DNA from: Nodosilinea sp. P-1105
GTDB taxonomy: Bacteria > Cyanobacteriota > Cyanobacteriia > Phormidesmidales > Phormidesmidaceae
Direction: 5' to 3'
DNA: 60,945 nucleotides
Assembly: GCF_012911975.1 (NCBI RefSeq)
Contig: NZ_SMDQ01000031.1
Coordinates: 1-60,945, forward strand
The translations under genes and the position numbers were made by a program. The notes under the pieces are model-generated. The model had not been told where the DNA came from, ran no database searches, and saw only the letters and a list, made by a program, of their open reading frames with translations. Positions 18,750 to 27,529 of this stretch are shown one piece after another; within the stretch, counting starts at the first letter, position 1; each line of letters starts with the position of its first letter.

Positions 18750-19445
18750 TCACCCCGGTGTCTGAACCTGGGAAGCGGGAATGCTGAGCCGATAGCCCAT
18801 GCCGTAGATGGTTTCGATGTAGCTGTCGGCACCCAGGGGTTTGAGGCGCGATCGCAGTCGTCGCACCAGCTTTGGCAGGGCATTACTCTCTGGCTCGCTG
18901 CCCACAGCCCACAGGGCTTGCTCCAGTTGGTTGTGAGAAAGCACCTGGTGGGGATGGCGCAGTAGGTACTCCAGTAGTTGGAATTCCCGTTTAGATAGCT
19001 TGATCCGTTGGTTGTCTCGCTCTAGTTCCAGGCTGTGTAGGTGCAGGTACAGATCCCCGAGGGACAGGATATCTCCCTGCCATTGGGGTACCCGTCGCCC
19101 CAAGGCCCGCACCCGAGCCACGAGTTCGAGCAGGCTGACGGGCTTTACTAAATAGTCATCGGCCCCGGCGTCGAGGCCATCAATCCGGTCTTGGAGTCCG
19201 CCACGGGCGGTGATCATCAGCACTGGGGCGCCCCCCCCCTGCTGACGGTAACGGCGGCAAAGGTCAATGCCGCTGATTTGGGGTAGCATCCAGTCGAGGA
19301 TGAGCAGGTCGTAGGTATTGGTGGACAGCAACCAGTCGGCGGTGGCGCCGTCGGTAGCTGAGTCAACAATGTGATTAGCCTGCTCCAAGGCAATCTGCAT
19401 GGGCTGGAGCTGATCTAAATTGTCTTCCGCCAACAAGATACGCAT
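18750..19445 (-). CDS. Response regulator, OmpR family (RppA-like)
   Basis: The 231-residue protein has a receiver domain with acidic pocket (AEDN), phospho-acceptor LLILDWMLPQISG, the Thr switch MITARGG and Lys in DDYLVKPVSLLE. A winged-helix OmpR-type domain follows (LSKREFQLLEYLLRHPHQVL; ETIYGMGYRL). It is a DNA-binding transcription regulator probably paired with the kinase at 16.9-18.2 kb. The DWMLP motif is typical of RppA/NrsR-like regulators. Targets are unknown; Pho boxes nearby make phosphate genes candidates. Confidence 0.93.
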   Translation of the reverse strand: MRILLAEDNLDQLQPMQIALEQANHIVDSATDGATADWLLSTNTYDLLILDWMLPQISGIDLCRRYRQQGGGAPVLMITARGGLQDRIDGLDAGADDYLVKPVSLLELVARVRALGRRVPQWQGDILSLGDLYLHLHSLELERDNQRIKLSKREFQLLEYLLRHPHQVLSHNQLEQALWAVGSEPESNALPKLVRRLRSRLKPLGADSYIETIYGMGYRLSIPASQVQTPG

Positions 19446-19665
19446 AAGACCTGTTGATCCCCATGACTCAATCGCTAGACTAACTCTATGTTACTAGTAC
19501 TCTGCGGCGTCAATGTAGCTATTTTTCTCCTGGCGTCAGGTGTCGGGGCTCAGGTGCCGGGGAGGGTGGGCTGATTAACGCCGGGCTGCACTAGAGTGAC
19601 AGGTACTAGAGTGATCGTGACTCGCAGGCCATAGGTTTTTAGGGATACTCAGGGATAATCACGCC

Positions 19666-20079
19666 ATGAACCGATATTGGCCTTTGCCTGTGAAGCAACT
19701 GTTAGCCCGCTGCGGCATTGAATTTTGGCTACCCCTAGGGTTGTTGGGGGTAGGGTTTTGGCTGTTGGGCCAAGTCTGGACTAATCAATACTTACAGGCA
19801 TCTAATCGGGCGATCGCACCCCTAACCCTAACGCCCAATACCGCCGTCCAGGACCACGGCTTGCTGAGCGCTCGGGCGGTGCTCAATAACGACCTGCCCT
19901 TCACCCGGGTGGAGGTGCTTGTGGTCAAGCCCGTACCCCGCACCTTGCAGTTCTTACTGCCCCTAGATACCCCCTCAGAGCTTGAGGTGGAACTCGGCAA
20001 CCAGCTGAAGGTATCCCCAGAGCTGATCCGACGGCTGATGCGCTACGAAAATGCCTCCCCTGCCCCAGAATTACCCTAG
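19666..20079 (+). CDS. Hypothetical single-pass membrane protein, 137 aa
   Basis: The protein has a short N-terminal tail and one hydrophobic helix (~18-36, FWLPLGLLGVGFWLLG). A soluble ~95-residue domain follows, starting at the helix end (TNQYLQASNRAIAPL) and containing PFTRVEVLVVKPVPRTLQFL. It is likely inserted with the domain outside the cytoplasm or in the lumen. I know no family function. It is monocistronic, divergent from the response regulator and followed by a pair of competing inverted repeats. Confidence 0.75.
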   Translation: MNRYWPLPVKQLLARCGIEFWLPLGLLGVGFWLLGQVWTNQYLQASNRAIAPLTLTPNTAVQDHGLLSARAVLNNDLPFTRVEVLVVKPVPRTLQFLLPLDTPSELEVELGNQLKVSPELIRRLMRYENASPAPELP

Positions 20080-20110
20080 TCAGTAGGTGGACAAAAATAA
20101 AGGGCTCAAC

Positions 20111-20162
20111 GTTGCTGGTTTCGACTCCGCTCAACCAGCAACGAGGCCTGAGCGGAGTCGAA
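20111..20162. repeat. Two overlapping, mutually exclusive inverted repeats
   Basis: gttgctgg (20111-20118) pairs with ccagcaac (20135-20142), enclosing ttcgactccgctca (20120-20133). That inner element pairs instead with tgagcggagtcgaa (20149-20162). Both stems cannot form together. It sits between the 3' ends of the 137-aa gene and of pstB2. The ttcgactccgctca core is a dispersed repeat (also 33444). Confidence 0.8.
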
Positions 20163-20337
20163 GGCCGGATCAAGGATCAGTCCGTAATTGTGTCCATGTA
20201 CTTACATCAAGGCAGAAGTTATGAAGGCAGTAGAGCTACGCTCGTGAGTAACAGGCAGAACGGGGACTCTAGGCCGCGCAGGGTCTGCCGCTCTAGCGAG
20301 ACCTGTTATTTCTGCCTCTTATTTCTGCCTCAGAGTA

Positions 20338-21144
20338 CTAGCCGAAACGGCCAGACACATAATCGCGGGTGAACTGTTCACGGGGGTCATTGAAGATCTT
20401 TTCGGTGGTATCGTATTCCACCAGATAGCCCACCTTATGGCCACCTTCGGTAGCCTCAGCGTTAAAGAAGGCGGTTCTATCGGCAACCCGGGAGGCCTGC
20501 TGCATGTTGTGGGTGACAATGATGATGGTGTACTTCTGTACCAGATCCTTCATCAGTTCTTCAATCTGGATGGTAGAGATAGGATCGAGGGCTGAGCAGG
20601 GCTCATCCATCAGGATTACCTCTGGCTCGATGGCGATCGCGCGGGCAATACAGAGACGCTGCTGCTGCCCTCCGGACAGGGATAGGCCGCTGGACTTCAG
20701 TTTGTCTTTGACCTCATCCCACAGCACCGCTCGACGTAAAGAGCGCTCGACCAGCTCATCCATGTCTCCTTTAAAGCCATTCAGCCGAGCCCCAAAGGCA
20801 ATGTTTTCGTAGATTGACTTATGGAAAGGATTGGGCTTTTGGAACACCATGCCAATGCGACGGCGTACCTCCACCGGGTCAATGTTGTCGCCATAGAGGT
20901 CTTGGCTATGGTAGCTGACATGGCCCTCAACCCGGGCCCCAGGAATCAGATCGTTAGTGCGGTTGAAGCACCGTAGGACTGTGCTCTTACCACACCCAGA
21001 AGGACCGATCAGGGCGACGATTTCCCGAGGCAAAATATCTAGAGACGTGTCTCGAACGGCTAAGGCCGAACCATAGTAAACGTTCAGGTCTTTAGCACGC
21101 AAAACAGTCTCAGTCATGGTCGGGCTCGATGTATCAGAAACCAT
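20338..21144 (-). CDS. pstB: Phosphate ABC transporter ATP-binding protein PstB (copy 2)
   Basis: This 268-residue paralogue of the 12.0-kb PstB carries Walker [33 protein letters not shown] and VTHNMQQAS. It is separated from the main operon by the two-component genes and is transcribed on its own from a Pho-box promoter. The first ATG gives [14 protein letters not shown]; the second Met is the alternative start. A second PstB under its own phosphate control is a recurring cyanobacterial arrangement. Confidence 0.96.
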   Translation of the reverse strand: MVSDTSSPTMTETVLRAKDLNVYYGSALAVRDTSLDILPREIVALIGPSGCGKSTVLRCFNRTNDLIPGARVEGHVSYHSQDLYGDNIDPVEVRRRIGMVFQKPNPFHKSIYENIAFGARLNGFKGDMDELVERSLRRAVLWDEVKDKLKSSGLSLSGGQQQRLCIARAIAIEPEVILMDEPCSALDPISTIQIEELMKDLVQKYTIIIVTHNMQQASRVADRTAFFNAEATEGGHKVGYLVEYDTTEKIFNDPREQFTRDYVSGRFG

Positions 21145-21435
21145 GGTGGTAGCTCTCTAAAGCAATAAATCTAAAGCAACAAAATTTTTGAATCGGGGGC
21201 ACAGATTAGGATAGGGCGTTGAATGGCCGCCGGACGGTTGCTACAGACAAGTATCCAAGCAAATGCCCCAGAGCCGAGGTGATTTCAGTCCTGACATGGA
21301 TCAGCAGCATCACCATTAGCACAATAGTTTGATTGGCAGCAAGTATTGACAGGTGGCCGGAAATTTGTGAACCAAAATAGCAGCTAAAAAAGGACATCAA
21401 AAGGACAAGAAGAACAAGCTTACCAATATCTATAA

Positions 21436-21513
21436 AGTATATCGGATCAGGGTTAATAGCCCTTTGGGGCAAGATTGTGATGGCGTTAATGAAAGGTTAA
21501 CGAATGATTAATG
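21436..21513 (-). promoter_or_regulatory. Pho box and -10 element upstream of pstB2
   Basis: On the minus strand, CATTAATC-att-CGTTAACC-ttt-CATTAACG forms three octamers at 11-bp period (21513-21484), in the same sense as pstB2. A further ATTAACCC (21457-21450) is followed 8 bp later by TATACT (21441-21436), a good -10. The start codon is ~290 bp downstream, implying a long leader. Confidence 0.75.
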
Positions 21514-21626
21514 AACGAGTCTAGGGCAGCATCGAGTTTCAATTTTAGGGTTGGCATCTGTAGAGATTTGGCATCATTAAGGTCCGAAATTCCCTCCTTG
21601 GTAGGCCTGTGCTGTTCGCGCAGGCA

Positions 21627-21917
21627 CCCCTCCCAGGGAGGCTATTGTGTACACATAAGTCCCAGAACCTTTGCCGCCAGGGCTTTTCCCACCCTGCGGG
21701 AAGAGCAAGCTTTACATCCCCCAACCCCTGCTACGCGCGTCCTACGGCCTACTCCCAGGACGGAAGAAGGGGAGCCGGAAAGCCTTGTCTGGCCTCCCCC
21801 ACTCTTCGAGAAGGAAGCTACGCCCATTTTTGGGAGAGGGGGATTGTTGGCGTAGCCTGCCCAGAGGGCTTGGGGGTGAGGGCCGAGATGTGTATACACG
21901 GTAGCCCAGGGAGGGGA
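21627..21917. mobile_element. MITE-like element with imperfect terminal inverted repeats
   Basis: The left end (cccctcccagggaggc, then tgtgtacacat) and the reverse complement of the right end (cccctccctgggctac, then tgtatacacat) match with a few mismatches over ~30 bp, enclosing ~230 bp. No transposase is encoded. It lies in the 980-bp spacer between the pstB2 start and the exonuclease gene. The rest of the spacer holds a 14-bp unit ctagcccctgagac repeated three times (22012-22053) and no credible gene. Confidence 0.5.
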
Positions 21918-22124
21918 AGGTAATGCTTGCTGTATTGGGGCAACCCCGCTGAAGATAAAAGGCTTTTGCAAAGCACTTATCCTAATCCTAATTTCTAGTT
22001 TTGACAGACTACTAGCCCCTGAGACCTAGCCCCTGAGACCTAGCCCCTGAGACCTTCAGCCATGATGCTATGGAGATCTCTTGTTCCAATGCGTCATCAT
22101 AGACAAGTCGTATGATGGAAGGCC

Positions 22125-23117
22125 ATGGCGTTGATTACGGTTCGCCCAGAGGGGCTGTACTGCGAGCAGGGAGATTTCTTCATTGACCCCTGGCGTGGGG
22201 TAGACACCGCTTTAATTACCCACGCCCACAGTGACCACGCCCGGTCTGGATCCGCCCATTACATCGCTACGGCTCAGTCGGAAGGGATACTGCGCCAGCG
22301 CCTGGGGAATGATATCCATCTGCAAGGGGTGATCTATGGGGAGCCAGTCAAGCTCGGCCAAACCTGGGTGTCGTTTCATCCGGCGGGGCATGTGCTGGGG
22401 TCAGCCCAAATTCGGGTGGAATGCAAAGATCAGGTGTGGGTAGTTTCAGGGGACTACAAACGCTGTGCGGATCCCTCTTGCACCCCGTTTGAAGTGGTGC
22501 CCTGTGACACGTTCATCACCGAGGCCACCTTTGGGCTGCCCATCTATCGTTGGGACAGGGGAGATGAGATTGCCCGCCGCATCTATGACTGGTGGCAGGG
22601 GGACTTAGATCGCCCTTCAATTTTGTTTTGCTACGCCTTTGGTAAGGCCCAGCGAATTTTAAGCGAGCTCACCCAGTTGTGCGATCGCCCAGTTTATGTC
22701 CATGGGGCGATCGAGACCATTAACCAGGTATACCGCGACCAGGGGGTGGCCATGCTGCCCACTATCCCCACTGCTGATATGCCCCGCAATCACACCTACC
22801 AGGGGGACTTGGTGTTGTCGCCCCCCTCAGGGCATCGGTCCAGCTGGATGAAGCGGTTCAAGCATCCCCAGACCGCTTTTGCCTCGGGCTGGATGGCGGT
22901 GCGGGGAGCCCGGCGACGGCGGGGCTACGAGCGGGGTTTTGTGCTGTCAGACCATGCGGACTGGCCAGGGCTGATTCAGACAGTCAAAGACACGGGCGCT
23001 AAGACGGTATATGTCACCCACGGGCAATCGGAGGCCGTCGCCCGGTATTTGCGGGAAGCCCTTGCGGTGGAAGCAATGCCCCTGGAAACCCTGTTTGAGG
23101 GGGAAGGGGATATTTAA
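22125..23117 (+). CDS. Ligase-associated DNA exonuclease (beta-CASP MBL fold)
   Basis: The 330-residue protein is a metallo-beta-lactamase-fold nuclease. The motif-2 signature THAHSDHA sits at ~32-39, HPAGHVLGSAQI at ~100-111 and VVSGDYKRCADPSCTPFE after it. The beta-CASP part ends with FVLSDHADWPGLI and YVTHGQSEAV. This matches the family usually co-encoded with an ATP-dependent DNA ligase and Lhr-type helicase for DNA repair. Those partners are not visible here, since the next gene downstream is nifB, 817 bp away. Confidence 0.9.
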   Translation: MALITVRPEGLYCEQGDFFIDPWRGVDTALITHAHSDHARSGSAHYIATAQSEGILRQRLGNDIHLQGVIYGEPVKLGQTWVSFHPAGHVLGSAQIRVECKDQVWVVSGDYKRCADPSCTPFEVVPCDTFITEATFGLPIYRWDRGDEIARRIYDWWQGDLDRPSILFCYAFGKAQRILSELTQLCDRPVYVHGAIETINQVYRDQGVAMLPTIPTADMPRNHTYQGDLVLSPPSGHRSSWMKRFKHPQTAFASGWMAVRGARRRRGYERGFVLSDHADWPGLIQTVKDTGAKTVYVTHGQSEAVARYLREALAVEAMPLETLFEGEGDI

Positions 23118-23286
23118 ACCCAATCCCAGCTGGACGTGCTATGGAATCAGACGGTAACATTTCTTAAGCTTGAACAGTTGCATTAATTACCATTATATTT
23201 AGGTAATGGATAAACTTGATACAGTTTAATATTTGATCAACTAATTCAGACATTTCATTCTGTATCTGTTTACTCTAAATAGTAGG

Positions 23287-23481
23287 TTTTGAGTACTCAA
23301 AAGAGAGCTTTACTGACAGCTTGATTTTATGGAAAGTCCCCTATTTATGGGGGGTGTAGCTGAGTACACAAATACCGAATCAGCTAAATAAAAAGCAAGG
23401 TCTGGGTAAATAAAACACTCGTACCCCCGATCCTAAAAAAAATTTTTGCCAGTATTAGCAAGGGTTTCGGCGACTGAGTAC
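23287..23481 (+). promoter_or_regulatory. Three TGAGTAC elements in the nifB upstream region
   Basis: TGAGTAC occurs at 23290, 23361 and 23475. The first is the centre of a perfect 16-bp palindrome (TTTTGAGTACTCAAAA, 23287-23302); the second reads CTGAGTACACAAA. The 817-bp spacer upstream of nifB contains no gene. No canonical NtcA site (GTAN8TAC) was found. A CnfR-type nif activator, used by non-heterocystous relatives, is the candidate reader, but that is inference. Confidence 0.5.
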
Positions 23482-23934
23482 AGCGCTAATAATTCAATAA
23501 ATCCTATCGGTTGGTTCTTTCGCTGCTGCGATCGCCCCGTTGCTATAACTCTTTCAACGCCGAGCACCCCAGTGTTACTCGAACGTTAAGTACCGAGGCA
23601 TTCACAGATAGCAGCGATAACCTTGGCTGGTTTAAGCCTATTTCTCCCGTCGCTTTGCCTGTCCGTGTAATACTCCCTCAGCGATCGACTAGCTAAGACG
23701 ATTTCAACCCACACCACCCTCCCTCAAGAAATCGTTTTGGTTGTGAACACAAGGTGCACTGACTGATGGGTTCTGCTCCCCTGATTTGGGGGCCACCCAT
23801 CGGCCAGCGGCGGCAATTCCAAACCGGTGGGCAATGCCCTACACCCGGAACCCAACACCCATCCACCCACCCACCCATCTACCCCTTTCCTCATCCACCC
23901 ATCCACTCCCTAACCCCCCTACCTCCCCAAACCC

Positions 23935-25422
23935 ATGACGCCACCGCCCTCCTCTGCCCTGCCTTCCGCGCCTGTTGCGACGCCCGAGCTGGACATTACC
24001 CTGACCAAAACCAAAACCATGGTCAAACCGGCGGGCGGCGGCTGTAGCAGTACCACTGGCTGCACCACCAAAACTGATACCGCTCTCAGCGATCGCATGA
24101 GAGCCCGCATTGAACAGCATCCCTGCTATAGCGAAGCCGCCCACCACCACTATGCCCGCATGCATGTGGCGGTGGCTCCTGCTTGCAACATTCAGTGCAA
24201 CTACTGCAACCGCAAATACGACTGTGCCAACGAAAGCCGCCCCGGTGTCGTCAGCGAACTACTTACCCCCGAAGAAGCGGCTCACAAGGTGCTAGTGGTG
24301 GCGGGCAAAATTCCCCAAATGACCGTACTGGGCATTGCTGGCCCCGGCGACCCCCTGGCCAACCCGGAACATACCTTCCGCACCTTTGAGTTAATTGCCG
24401 AACAAGCGCCCGATATCAAGCTCTGCCTCTCCACCAACGGCCTGATGCTGCCGGACTATGTAGACCGCATCAAAGCCCTGAATATCGACCACGTCACCAT
24501 CACGATTAATATGGTGGACCCCACCATTGGCGAGAAAATTTACCCCTGGGTCCACTATCGCCGCAAGCGCTACCGAGGTATTGACGGCGTCCGCATCCTC
24601 CACGAACGTCAGATGGAAGGTCTGCAGGCCCTGAAAGAAGCGGACATCCTTTGCAAAGTCAACTCGGTACTCATTCCCGGCATCAATGACGAGCACATGC
24701 CAGAAGTGAATGCGGCGATTCGGGAACGGGGTGCGTTTCTGCACAATATCATGCCCTTGATTTCGGCCCCCGAACATGGCACCTACTTCGGCCTCAACGG
24801 TCAGCGCGGCCCCAACCCCAAAGAACTCAAGCAGGTGCAAGACAATTGCGCCGGCAACCTGAAGCTGATGCGCCACTGCCGTCAGTGCCGAGCCGATGCC
24901 GTGGGCCTGCTAGGGGAAGACCGCAGCCAGGAATTTACCAAGCAGAAGTTCATGGACATGCCGGTGGACTACAGCCTGGAAACCCGCCAGGCGGTACACC
25001 TGGGCATCGAGCAGGCCAAAGCCGCCGTCGAGGCCAAGAAAGAAGCCTCTGCCCGCATCCCCGGCAGCCTGTCGGAGGCTTCGCCTAAGGTGCTAGTGGC
25101 CGTAGCCACCAAGGGCGGCGGCATCGTCAACCAGCACTTCGGCCATGCTAAGGAATTCATGATCTACGAAGTGGACGCTGCTGGCGCTAAGTTCATCAGC
25201 CATCGCAAAGTGGCCGACTACTGCCAGGGCGGCTATGGCGAAGAGGCGATGCTGACCGGCATCATCGACACCATTGCCGACTGCAAAGCGGTGCTAGCGG
25301 CCAAAATTGGCCCCTGCCCCAGCAAACAGTTGCAGAAAGCGGGCCTGGTAGTGGTCGAAGCCTACGACGTAATTGAAACCGTGGCCCGGCAGTTTTACGA
25401 CGAGCATGTGCTGAAACGGTAG
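23935..25422 (+). CDS. nifB: Nitrogenase cofactor biosynthesis radical-SAM protein NifB
   Basis: NifB makes the 8Fe-9S-C core (NifB-co) of FeMo-cofactor by SAM radical chemistry. The 495-residue protein has a ~60-residue N-terminal tail. The radical-SAM site [14 protein letters not shown] follows, with [12 protein letters not shown] and [12 protein letters not shown]. The Cys-rich [13 protein letters not shown] segment precedes a C-terminal NifX-like domain ([21 protein letters not shown]). ATG 23935 is preceded only by C-rich octamer repeats, with no clear Shine-Dalgarno. First gene of the nif run. Confidence 0.98.
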   Translation: MTPPPSSALPSAPVATPELDITLTKTKTMVKPAGGGCSSTTGCTTKTDTALSDRMRARIEQHPCYSEAAHHHYARMHVAVAPACNIQCNYCNRKYDCANESRPGVVSELLTPEEAAHKVLVVAGKIPQMTVLGIAGPGDPLANPEHTFRTFELIAEQAPDIKLCLSTNGLMLPDYVDRIKALNIDHVTITINMVDPTIGEKIYPWVHYRRKRYRGIDGVRILHERQMEGLQALKEADILCKVNSVLIPGINDEHMPEVNAAIRERGAFLHNIMPLISAPEHGTYFGLNGQRGPNPKELKQVQDNCAGNLKLMRHCRQCRADAVGLLGEDRSQEFTKQKFMDMPVDYSLETRQAVHLGIEQAKAAVEAKKEASARIPGSLSEASPKVLVAVATKGGGIVNQHFGHAKEFMIYEVDAAGAKFISHRKVADYCQGGYGEEAMLTGIIDTIADCKAVLAAKIGPCPSKQLQKAGLVVVEAYDVIETVARQFYDEHVLKR

Positions 25423-25604
25423 GCCAATTTTAGATTTTGGATTTCAGATTTCGGATTGACCAATCCCCTCCAAAATCCAAAATCCCCAATCCAAAATCCC
25501 CCTAGCCCCTCCAAGGAGGGGAAACAGAACTACCCCATCCACCCATCCACCCGCCCACCCCCTCACCCCCTCACCCCCTCACCCCCTCACCCCCGGAGGC
25601 TCCC

Positions 25605-25982
25605 ATGACCTACACCATTACCCAAAACTGTATCGGTTGCCAGCGCTGCCTCTCCGCCTGCCCCACCGGAGCGATTCAGACCGATGGCCTAGCCTTCTGG
25701 ATTCAGATCGATCGCTGTAACCAGTGCCAGGGCTCCCACGGGGTGCCCCAGTGCTGGGCCTCCTGTCCCACCAATGAGGGCTGTGTGCCCCTAGCTACCG
25801 GAGCAACGGCGGTCCCGCTCACCTCCATCTCTGAGACCTCAGGGGACTACTGGGAGTCTTGGTTTGCCACCTATACCCGGATGGTGGCCAGACTTCAGGG
25901 GGTGCAGGAGTTGGGCTATTGGCACGACTGGTTTGACGGCTATGCCCAGGCCGTGCAGCGATTGCAGGCGACGACGGTGTGA
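25605..25982 (+). CDS. fdxN: Ferredoxin FdxN (2[4Fe-4S] type)
   Basis: The 125-residue protein starts with CIGCQRCLSACPTGAIQ, a canonical 4Fe-4S motif. A second, irregular cysteine set follows (CNQCQGSHGVPQCWASCP), as in nif-linked bacterial-type ferredoxins. FdxN is thought to pass electrons to NifB. The spacer from nifB contains a palindromic gcccctccaaggagggg repeat, then accccctc octamers. A GGAGG motif lies directly upstream of ATG 25605. The ~55-residue C-terminal tail is Trp/Tyr-rich. Confidence 0.95.
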   Translation: MTYTITQNCIGCQRCLSACPTGAIQTDGLAFWIQIDRCNQCQGSHGVPQCWASCPTNEGCVPLATGATAVPLTSISETSGDYWESWFATYTRMVARLQGVQELGYWHDWFDGYAQAVQRLQATTV

Positions 25983-26177
25983 TTCCGATTGACGGCATTT
26001 CCAGTTGACGGAATTGATGTGGTTCGAGATTCCCGCAATGGTGCATTGCTTCGCGAATGCACCCTACGCTACCCCATCACCCCATCACCCCATCACCCCA
26101 TCCACCCATCCACCCATCACCCCATCACCCGCCCACCCATCCCCCCATCCACCCGCCCACCCACTCACCCAAGCGCC

Positions 26178-27371
26178 ATGGTTACTTATCTCGACAACAA
26201 CGCCACCACCCGCACCGACCCCGAGGTCCTGGCGGCGATGCTGCCCTACCTAAGCGAGCTCTACGGCAATCCCTCGTCGATGCACAGCTTTGGCGGCCAA
26301 GTCGGAGCCGTGATCGAACAGGCCCGCGAACAGGTGGCTAACCTGCTGGGGGCTGAGCCGACGGAAATTATCTTTAACAGCTGCGGCAGTGAGGGTAATA
26401 ACACCGCTATCCATGCGGCCTTGGCGGCTCAGCCGGAGAAGCGGCACATTGTCACCACAGCGGTGGAGCACCCGGCCATCCTGGCGGTGTGCAAGCACCT
26501 GGAGAAGAAGGGCTACACCGTGACCTACCTGTCGGTAGACGAGCGGGGTGAGCTAGACCTGGTGGAGCTGGAAGCGGCGATGACTGGCGGCACCGCCCTG
26601 GTCACCACCATGGTGGCCAACAACGAAACTGGGGTGATTTTTCCGGTGGAGCAGATTGGCGCGATCGCCAAAGCCTACGGTGCCACCTTCCATGTCGATG
26701 CTGTCCAGGCGGTGGGCAAAGTGCCCCTCAACCTGACCAGCAGCCCCATCGATTTGCTCACCCTCTCGGGCCACAAGCTCCATGCCCCCAAGGGCATCGG
26801 TGCCCTGTATGTGCGCAAAGGATTCCGCTTCCGCCCCTTCCTGATGGGGGGCCACCAGGAGCGGGGCCGCCGGGCCGGCACCCACAACGTGCCGGGCATT
26901 GTGGCCCTGGGCAAAGCGGCAGAACTGGCCCAGACCCATCTGGTAAACGTCAGGCGCGAGGCCGAACTGCGGGACATGCTGGAGTACGGCCTGCTGGCCA
27001 CCATCCCCGACACCGTGGTCAACGGCGGCGGTGCTCCCCGCCTCCCTAACACTACCAATATCGGCTTCAAATACATCGAAGGGGAGGCCATCCTGTTCAT
27101 GCTCAACCGCGAGGGCATCTGCGCCTCCTCCGGCTCCGCCTGCACCTCCGGCAGCCTCGATCCCTCCCATGTGCTCACCGCCATGGGCCTGCCTTACACC
27201 ATCCTGCACGGCTCCATCCGGTTTAGCCTCTCCCGCTACACCACCGAAGCCGACATCCGTCAGGTGCTCACCGTCATGCCCGATATCGTTGAACGCCTGC
27301 GCGCCCTGTCGCCCTTTAACGATGATCAGGCGGGGTGGTTGCAGGAGCGAGATGTTGCTTTGGCGACGTAG
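26178..27371 (+). CDS. nifS: Cysteine desulfurase NifS
   Basis: NifS frees sulfur from cysteine (PLP enzyme) for NifU-based cluster assembly. I place the start at ATG 26178 (MVTYLDNNATTRTDPEV), the family N-terminus, giving 397 residues. The frame is open further upstream only because octamer repeats lack stops. The PLP-Lys lies in TLSGHKLHAPKG and the active-site Cys in SSGSACTSGSLDPSHVL. The 5' spacer includes a ggtgcattgcttcgcgaatgcacc hairpin (26040-26063) and atcacccc/atccaccc octamer runs. Confidence 0.97.
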   Translation: MVTYLDNNATTRTDPEVLAAMLPYLSELYGNPSSMHSFGGQVGAVIEQAREQVANLLGAEPTEIIFNSCGSEGNNTAIHAALAAQPEKRHIVTTAVEHPAILAVCKHLEKKGYTVTYLSVDERGELDLVELEAAMTGGTALVTTMVANNETGVIFPVEQIGAIAKAYGATFHVDAVQAVGKVPLNLTSSPIDLLTLSGHKLHAPKGIGALYVRKGFRFRPFLMGGHQERGRRAGTHNVPGIVALGKAAELAQTHLVNVRREAELRDMLEYGLLATIPDTVVNGGGAPRLPNTTNIGFKYIEGEAILFMLNREGICASSGSACTSGSLDPSHVLTAMGLPYTILHGSIRFSLSRYTTEADIRQVLTVMPDIVERLRALSPFNDDQAGWLQERDVALAT

Positions 27372-27529
27372 ATGGGTGGATGGGTGGATGAGTGGATGAG
27401 TGGATGAGCTGATTCTGTCCATCATCCATCCACCCCCTACCCATCCACCCCCTACCCATCCACCCCCTCACCCCTCACCCCTTACCCATCCACCCCCCTA
27501 CCCATCCACCCCTATCCCCCGAAACCGCC
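27372..27529 (+). repeat. nifS-nifU spacer: G-strand then C-strand octamer repeats
   Basis: Right after the nifS stop, the RNA-sense strand has four or five ggatgagt/ggatgggt octamers (27372-27405). These are followed by atccaccccctacc-type repeats up to the nifU start (27424-27520). The two blocks are complementary and could form an intercistronic stem-loop. Confidence 0.85.

Noticed and set aside
21206..21472. 88-codon frame upstream of pstB2
   Set aside because: It would start with TTG and would overlap the TATACT and Pho-box promoter, leaving no room for its own signals; likely chance reading of the leader.
23118..23934. NtcA site GTAN8TAC upstream of nifB
   Set aside because: Only near-misses (for example GTA-N6-TAC at 23357 and GTA-N9-TAC at 23283) were found.
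25989..26177. 63-residue N-terminal extension of NifS
   Set aside because: Pro/His/Thr-rich sequence from octamer repeats; homologues start at MVTYLDNNATT.
26553..27425. Long minus-strand frame opposite nifS
   Set aside because: Antisense shadow produced by GC-rich codon use; nifS is certain on the plus strand.
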